9,756 bases of DNA from contig JAAYKS010000247.1 of the NCBI GenBank assembly GCA_012522285.1, positions 1 to 9,756 on the forward strand, read 5' to 3'. The position numbers and the translations under genes were made by a program. The stretch comes from Clostridiaceae bacterium (GTDB lineage Bacteria > Bacillota > Clostridia > Saccharofermentanales > UBA5734). The notes beneath the pieces are model-generated. The model saw nothing but the letters and a program-made list of their open reading frames with translations. It searched no databases and was not told the origin of the DNA. Of the stretch, positions 6,400 to 9,756 are shown piece after piece. The number at the start of each line of letters is the position of its first letter. The first letter of the stretch is position 1.

Positions 6400-6824
6400 G
6401 ATTGTCGACCGCGGGGCGATATGGTCTGCGCGCTCTCGTTGACCTGATCACGCACCATGACGGTACACCGGTGTCGCTGGCTTCGATTGCCGAACGGCAA
6501 CAGGTCTCCATGGGATACCTGGAGCACATGTTCTCGATCCTGAAAAAAGCCGGGCTGGTGCAAAGCGCCAGGGGAAGCCAGGGGGGTTACCATCCTGTCG
6601 CGGGACTTGGAAACAAGACCGCGGGCGAGGTGCTTCGCGTACTCGAAGGGGACCTGAACGTGATGGAACCGGGTGCTCAGGAGGACGACCCGATCCGACA
6701 ATGCCTGCGCCGACGCCTGTGGGATGCGCTGGACCGGGGCATCGCCGAAACCGTGGACGATGTCACACTCGACAGCCTGGCCGGCCTGCCGGCGGCAGAA
6801 GGAGAACGCGATGAACCCCGTTGA
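6396..6824 (+). CDS. Rrf2 family transcriptional regulator 2 (142 aa)
   Basis: A second Rrf2 protein, overlapping the stop of the first by four bases (ATGA), with GGGGAGG seven bases before its ATG. It starts MRLSTAGRYGLRALVDL. Its helix-turn-helix region is VSLASIAERQQVSMGYLEHMF (about 26-46) and the wing is SARGSQGGY (57-65). It is clearly diverged from its neighbour, not a fresh duplicate. It has one cysteine, C103 in RQCLRRRLW, at the position of the third IscR cluster cysteine; the other two are absent, so an IscR-type cluster is unlikely. This is closer to cluster-free CymR, which senses cysteine status through CysK and thiol oxidation. The adjacent cysK makes a CymR-CysK type complex an attractive guess. 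The stop lies 14 bases inside metY. Confidence 0.9.
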   Translation: MRLSTAGRYGLRALVDLITHHDGTPVSLASIAERQQVSMGYLEHMFSILKKAGLVQSARGSQGGYHPVAGLGNKTAGEVLRVLEGDLNVMEPGAQEDDPIRQCLRRRLWDALDRGIAETVDDVTLDSLAGLPAAEGERDEPR

Positions 6825-8088
6825 ATACGCCTTTGACACTCTGCAGCTCCATGCCGGGCAGACTCCCGATCCCGCGACCGGTGCCCGCGCGGTTCCCATT
6901 TACCAGACGACCTCTTACAACTTCCAGAGCGCGCAACACGCCGAAGACCTGTTTGCGCTCAAAGAGTCCGGCAACATCTATACCCGCATCATGAATCCCA
7001 CGACCGATGTGCTGGAGCAGCGGATGGCGGCGCTGGAGGGCGGAGTCGGCGCACTCGCGGTCGCTTCGGGTTCCGCGGCGATCACCTACGCGGTCCTCAA
7101 CCTCGCGGACGCGGGCGGACACCTCGTCGCGGCGAACACGCTGTACGGCGGGACCTACAACCTGTTTGCCCACACCCTGCCGCGGTACGGGATCACGACC
7201 ACCTTTGTAGATCCGGATGTCCCGGACAATTTCCGGCTCGCGATCCGCGACAACACCCGTGCGATCTTCGTCGAGTCCATAGGCAACCCCCGCGCCAACA
7301 TCGTGGATCTCGAGGCGGTCGCTGCGATCGCGCATGAAAACGACCTACCCCTGATCGTCGACAACACGTTTGGAACGCCTTACCTCATCCGCCCGATCGA
7401 GGTTGGTGCTGACATCGTGGTGCATTCTGCGACCAAGTTCCTCGGCGGGCACGGCACTTCGATCGGCGGGGTGATCGTGGACAGCGGTCGTTTCGACTGG
7501 GCGGCATCCGGACGATTTCCGCAGTTCACCACCCCGGATCCGGGCTACCACGGACTGGTGTATACAGAGGCGCTGGGGCAGGCGGCATTCATCGCACGCG
7601 CCCGGGTCACCCTGCTCCGCGACACCGGTGCCTGTCTCTCTCCTTTCAACGCGTTTCTGCTGTTGCTCGGGATCGAGACGCTCTCGCTCCGTATGCGGCA
7701 GCATGTCGCCAACGCACAGCGGGTGGCGGACTATCTGGCCGGGCATCCCCGGGTTGCGGCGGTCCACTACCCCGGACTGTCGGGCAACCGGTACCACGCA
7801 CTCGCGCAACAATACTTTCCGCGAGGCGCCGGCGCAATCTTTTCCTTTGAACTCAAAGGCGGCGAGGAGGAGGGCAAGGCGTTCATCGACCGACTGCGGC
7901 TTTTCTCCAACCTGGCGAATGTCGGAGACGCCAAATCCCTGGTGATCCACCCCGCCTCGACCACACATTCCCAGTTGTCCGCCGAGGATCAGCTGGCGGC
8001 AGGCGTAACGCCCGGACAGATCCGGTTGTCGATCGGGATCGAGGACGCGGACGACCTGGTGCGGGATTTGGGTCAAGCGCTGGGGTGA
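6811..8088 (+). CDS. metY: O-acetylhomoserine sulfhydrylase (O-acetylhomoserine aminocarboxypropyltransferase)
   Basis: PLP enzyme of the Cys/Met metabolism family that turns O-acetyl-L-homoserine and sulfide into L-homocysteine, the direct sulfhydrylation route to methionine. 425 residues, the usual MetY length and longer than typical cystathionine gamma-synthases (about 380-400). Visible motifs: NIYTRIMNPT (tyrosine/arginine that hold the PLP phosphate across the dimer), ASGSAAITYAVLNL, TLYGGTYNLF, IVDNTFGTPYL, the catalytic K209 in HSATKFLGGHG, and the MetY-type end SNLANVGDAKSLVIHPASTTHSQL. AGAAGGAG ends six bases before ATG 6811, inside the second rrf2 gene, so the two are translationally coupled. 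It is the last gene of the operon. Use of O-succinyl or O-phospho substrates cannot be excluded by sequence. Confidence 0.95.
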   Translation: MNPVEYAFDTLQLHAGQTPDPATGARAVPIYQTTSYNFQSAQHAEDLFALKESGNIYTRIMNPTTDVLEQRMAALEGGVGALAVASGSAAITYAVLNLADAGGHLVAANTLYGGTYNLFAHTLPRYGITTTFVDPDVPDNFRLAIRDNTRAIFVESIGNPRANIVDLEAVAAIAHENDLPLIVDNTFGTPYLIRPIEVGADIVVHSATKFLGGHGTSIGGVIVDSGRFDWAASGRFPQFTTPDPGYHGLVYTEALGQAAFIARARVTLLRDTGACLSPFNAFLLLLGIETLSLRMRQHVANAQRVADYLAGHPRVAAVHYPGLSGNRYHALAQQYFPRGAGAIFSFELKGGEEEGKAFIDRLRLFSNLANVGDAKSLVIHPASTTHSQLSAEDQLAAGVTPGQIRLSIGIEDADDLVRDLGQALG

Positions 8089-8112
8089 AAGAACATAAAG
8101 CTACATAGAGGA

Positions 8113-8157
8113 AAGAGGGTCCCTCGCCGGTTGAACCGTGCGGGACCCTCTTATTTT
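8113..8157. terminator. Bidirectional Rho-independent terminator between metY and the DUF362 gene
   Basis: Perfect 11-pair stem, AAGAGGGTCCC (8113-8123) and GGGACCCTCTT (8142-8152), followed by TTATTTT on the plus strand. On the minus strand the stem is followed by TTCCTC, so it can also serve the DUF362 gene, whose stop codon is about 28 bases away. The loop contains a small inner CGG/CCG pairing. It lies between two convergent genes, where a shared terminator is expected. Confidence 0.9.
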
Positions 8158-8179
8158 CCACATCTGATATCGGAAAAGG

Positions 8180-9313
8180 CTACTTGACGACAACCAGCTC
8201 GTAGTCGCGGGTGCCTACGCCGATCTTTTCGGCGTGTTCCAGGCAGGTCGCCCACTCCGATTCCGGCCGGGAATTCACAAAATGGTCGTGATGGTCCACA
8301 AACCCGGGCCGCGCCAGGTTGTCCGACAACTGACTGCCCGGCATCGGTTCCGCGGCAAGGCAGACATCCACACACGCCTGGTCGAGTGCCAGCGGATCAA
8401 AGGAAGCAAACATACCCTGGTCGGGCAGAATGGGGGCGTCGTTTTCGCCGTGGCAGTCGCAGTTGGGAGATATATCCATCACCAACGACACGTGGAAATG
8501 CGGCCGGTCGTCCAGCACCGCCTTGGTGTACTCCGCCATGCGGCGGTTCAGATCCGCATTGGCCGCGTTTTCGGTAAAGCGGATCGCGTCAAAGTTGCAG
8601 GCACCGATACAGCGGCCGCAGCCGACGCATTTGTCCTGATTGACGGACATTTTTCTGGTGGTCGGATCAAACTCCAGCGCGTCGTTCGCGCATTCCCGGA
8701 GGCAGCGCTTGCAGCCGGTGCACAACCGGTGTTCGACCACGGGCTTGCCGTTGCGGTGCTGGTCCTTCTTGCCCGCGCGGGAGCCACAACCCATGCCGAT
8801 GTTTTTGATCGCGCCGCCAAATCCGGTCAGCTCGTGCCCCTTGAAATGGGACAGGCTGATGAAGATATCCGCGTCCATGATCGCACGTCCGATCTTGGCC
8901 TCGTGCAGAACCTCGCCACCCCGGATCGGAACGGTGATGTCGTCGGTTCCTTTGAGTCCGTCGGCGATCAGGATGGGGCATCCCACCGAGAGCGGTGAAA
9001 AGCCGTTTTCCCAGGCACACTCCAGATGCTCGAGAGCGTTCTTGCGGCTGCCGGTATACAGCGTGTTGCAGTCGGTCAGGAAAGGAGTGCCACCCAGTTC
9101 TTTGACCACGTCCACGATCGCCTTGGCGTAGTTGGGGCGCAGATAGCTGACATTGCCGAGTTCCCCGAAATGCATTTTGATCGCGACGAATTTGCCTTTC
9201 ATGTCGATCTGGTCGATGCCTGCCTTGCGGACCAGCTTTTTGAGCTTGGCCGGCAGTCCGTCGCCGAATGCGACCGTACGGAAGTCTGTGAAGAATACGT
9301 TGGCTTTTGTCAT
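8180..9313 (-). CDS. DUF362 domain protein with 2x[4Fe-4S] ferredoxin domain
   Basis: 377-residue predicted iron-sulfur protein, probably cytoplasmic; no signal peptide or membrane segment is visible. Residues 1-190 are a DUF362 domain, with motifs IKMHFGELGN, FLTDCNTLYTGSRK, ADIFISLSHFKGHELTGFGGAIKNIGMGCGS. Next come two ferredoxin clusters: C198-x2-C201-x2-C204-x3-C208 and C229-x2-C232-x2-C235-x3-C239. The remaining ~135 residues continue DUF362-type sequence (DISPNCDCHGEND, FDPLALDQACVD). The family is widespread in anaerobes and is annotated only as an uncharacterised Fe-S centre protein. The two clusters suggest electron transfer to or from the DUF362 domain; the reaction is unknown. ATG 9313 follows AGGAGAG at 9322-9328. 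Longer in-frame starts run through the promoter and a terminator and are rejected. It stands alone, without an operon partner in view. Confidence 0.92.
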   Translation of the reverse strand: MTKANVFFTDFRTVAFGDGLPAKLKKLVRKAGIDQIDMKGKFVAIKMHFGELGNVSYLRPNYAKAIVDVVKELGGTPFLTDCNTLYTGSRKNALEHLECAWENGFSPLSVGCPILIADGLKGTDDITVPIRGGEVLHEAKIGRAIMDADIFISLSHFKGHELTGFGGAIKNIGMGCGSRAGKKDQHRNGKPVVEHRLCTGCKRCLRECANDALEFDPTTRKMSVNQDKCVGCGRCIGACNFDAIRFTENAANADLNRRMAEYTKAVLDDRPHFHVSLVMDISPNCDCHGENDAPILPDQGMFASFDPLALDQACVDVCLAAEPMPGSQLSDNLARPGFVDHHDHFVNSRPESEWATCLEHAEKIGVGTRDYELVVVK

Positions 9314-9360
9314 GTTGTCTGTCTCTCCTGTTTGTGTGATATTTTCCGGAGGGGTTCCCA

Positions 9361-9376
9361 TCGATAACGGTATCGA
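9361..9376. promoter_or_regulatory. Leader dyad upstream of the DUF362 gene
   Basis: TCGATAACGGTATCGA has 14 of 16 positions in palindromic pairs (TCGATA and TATCGA arms). It lies about 48 bases upstream of the DUF362 start and downstream of the candidate -10 at 9407-9412, so a bound protein could block elongation. It could be an operator or chance; no regulator is adjacent. Confidence 0.3.
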
Positions 9377-9406
9377 CCGGAAGCCATCTCCCGTTCCGAA
9401 AACAGT

Positions 9407-9412
9407 ATTATA
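9407..9412 (-). promoter_or_regulatory. Candidate -10 element for the DUF362 gene
   Basis: Consensus TATAAT on the minus strand, about 94 bases before the ATG. No good -35 hexamer lies at 16-18 bases (GGTGCC at 17), so activity may depend on an activator. It is the best promoter candidate in the gap between the DUF362 gene and the terminator upstream. Confidence 0.45.
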
Positions 9413-9474
9413 CAACACACCCGATGGAGGGCACCGTAACAGCAGAGGGGTAGCGTCTCTTGATTCGTCTGGCA

Positions 9475-9518
9475 AAACTGCGGGACGGATACCCACTGTA
9501 CAGTGGATACCCGTCCCG
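9475..9518 (-). terminator. Minus-strand terminator after the right-edge gene
   Basis: A 38-base inverted repeat (9481-9518) with arms CGGGACGGATACCCACTGT and ACAGTGGATACCCGTCCCG. The only two imperfect pairs (9489/9510 and 9492/9507) are G-U wobbles in minus-strand RNA but A-C mismatches in plus-strand RNA. A short T run (CAGTTTTG) follows on the minus strand. It lies 67 bases after the stop codon of the partial gene at 9586-9756, which it very likely terminates. Confidence 0.75.
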
Positions 9519-9585
9519 TATGGAATGTGTTTGAAGCAGATGAAACCAGGATACAAATAACAGTAGAGGATAAAACTGTGTCGAG

Positions 9586-9756
9586 CTACGCGATCGGGGC
9601 GTACCACAGGTTGATGCAGGTGGACGGAGTATCGTTTTGGTATTGCTGTACATACACCACATACTGTCCTGTGATAAACGGTTCGTAAACGCCATTCACG
9701 GCATTGTCCAACTCGATGATGGTTTCTTGACTGATGTCATAGTACAAGGGCTTTGC
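9586..9756 (-). CDS. C-terminal end of an unrecognised protein (5' end beyond window)
   Basis: The frame is open from the right edge to TAG 9588-9586, giving 56 residues that begin AKPLYYDISQETIIELDNAV and end STCINLWYAPIA. The composition is aromatic and hydrophilic (several Y, Q, N, T), with a beta-strand look (GQYVVYVQQYQ) and no membrane segment. This suggests the end of a globular or extracellular beta-rich protein, but no family can be named. A strong minus-strand terminator follows, supporting a real gene end. The start, length and neighbours cannot be seen. Confidence 0.6.
   Translation of the reverse strand, partial: AKPLYYDISQETIIELDNAVNGVYEPFITGQYVVYVQQYQNDTPSTCINLWYAPIA

Noticed and set aside
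9314..9607. Extended start for the DUF362 protein at about 9607
   Set aside because: The extra 98 residues would span the terminator hairpin and the candidate promoter. ATG 9313 has a good ribosome binding site and fits the family start.
1..9756. CRISPR arrays, tRNA or rRNA genes, insertion sequences, prophage or toxin-antitoxin modules
   Set aside because: No direct repeat arrays, cloverleaf sequences, transposase motifs or paired small toxin/antitoxin ORFs were seen on either strand.

Overview
The window is ordinary GC-rich bacterial chromosome. Strong AGGAGG-type ribosome binding sites, tight co-directional gene packing, a Firmicutes-style GrpB protein, a ferredoxin-linked DUF362 protein and sulfur genes carrying their own Rrf2 regulators suggest a GC-rich, probably anaerobic member of the Firmicutes (Clostridia-like). 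That placement is inference: there is no rRNA or tRNA here to test it.

Layout. (1) Positions 1-1749, minus strand: a nearly complete ABC exporter half-transporter (six membrane segments plus ATPase) cut by the left edge, with a candidate operator upstream (1846-1863). (2) Positions 1750-2464: a 715-base region without a confident gene. It holds a hairpin best read as a minus-strand terminator (1920-1958) and a doubtful small minus-strand ORF (2057-2269). (3) Positions 2465-4845, plus strand: a 78-residue zinc-ribbon protein, a GrpB-family protein and an L-arabinose isomerase (araA) without other arabinose genes. (4) Positions 4870-8088, plus strand: a sulfur assimilation operon, cysK - rrf2 - rrf2 - metY, with a strong promoter embedded in the upstream terminator hairpin, a CymR-like box at the presumed transcription start, overlapping genes and a terminator at 8113-8157. 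(5) Positions 8180-9313, minus strand: a DUF362 protein with two [4Fe-4S] ferredoxin motifs, behind its own candidate promoter and a leader dyad. (6) Positions 9481-9756, minus strand: the C-terminal 56 residues of an unrecognised gene and its terminator.

How the genes work together. CysK makes cysteine from O-acetylserine and sulfide. MetY makes homocysteine from O-acetylhomoserine and sulfide. The two Rrf2 regulators between them very likely sense the sulfur or cysteine state and control this operon and perhaps others. The other genes show no clear functional link to it.

I found no mobile element, CRISPR array, RNA gene or obviously new multi-gene system. The most interesting points are the paired, non-equivalent Rrf2 regulators in one sulfur operon and the compact terminator/promoter/operator arrangement in front of it.
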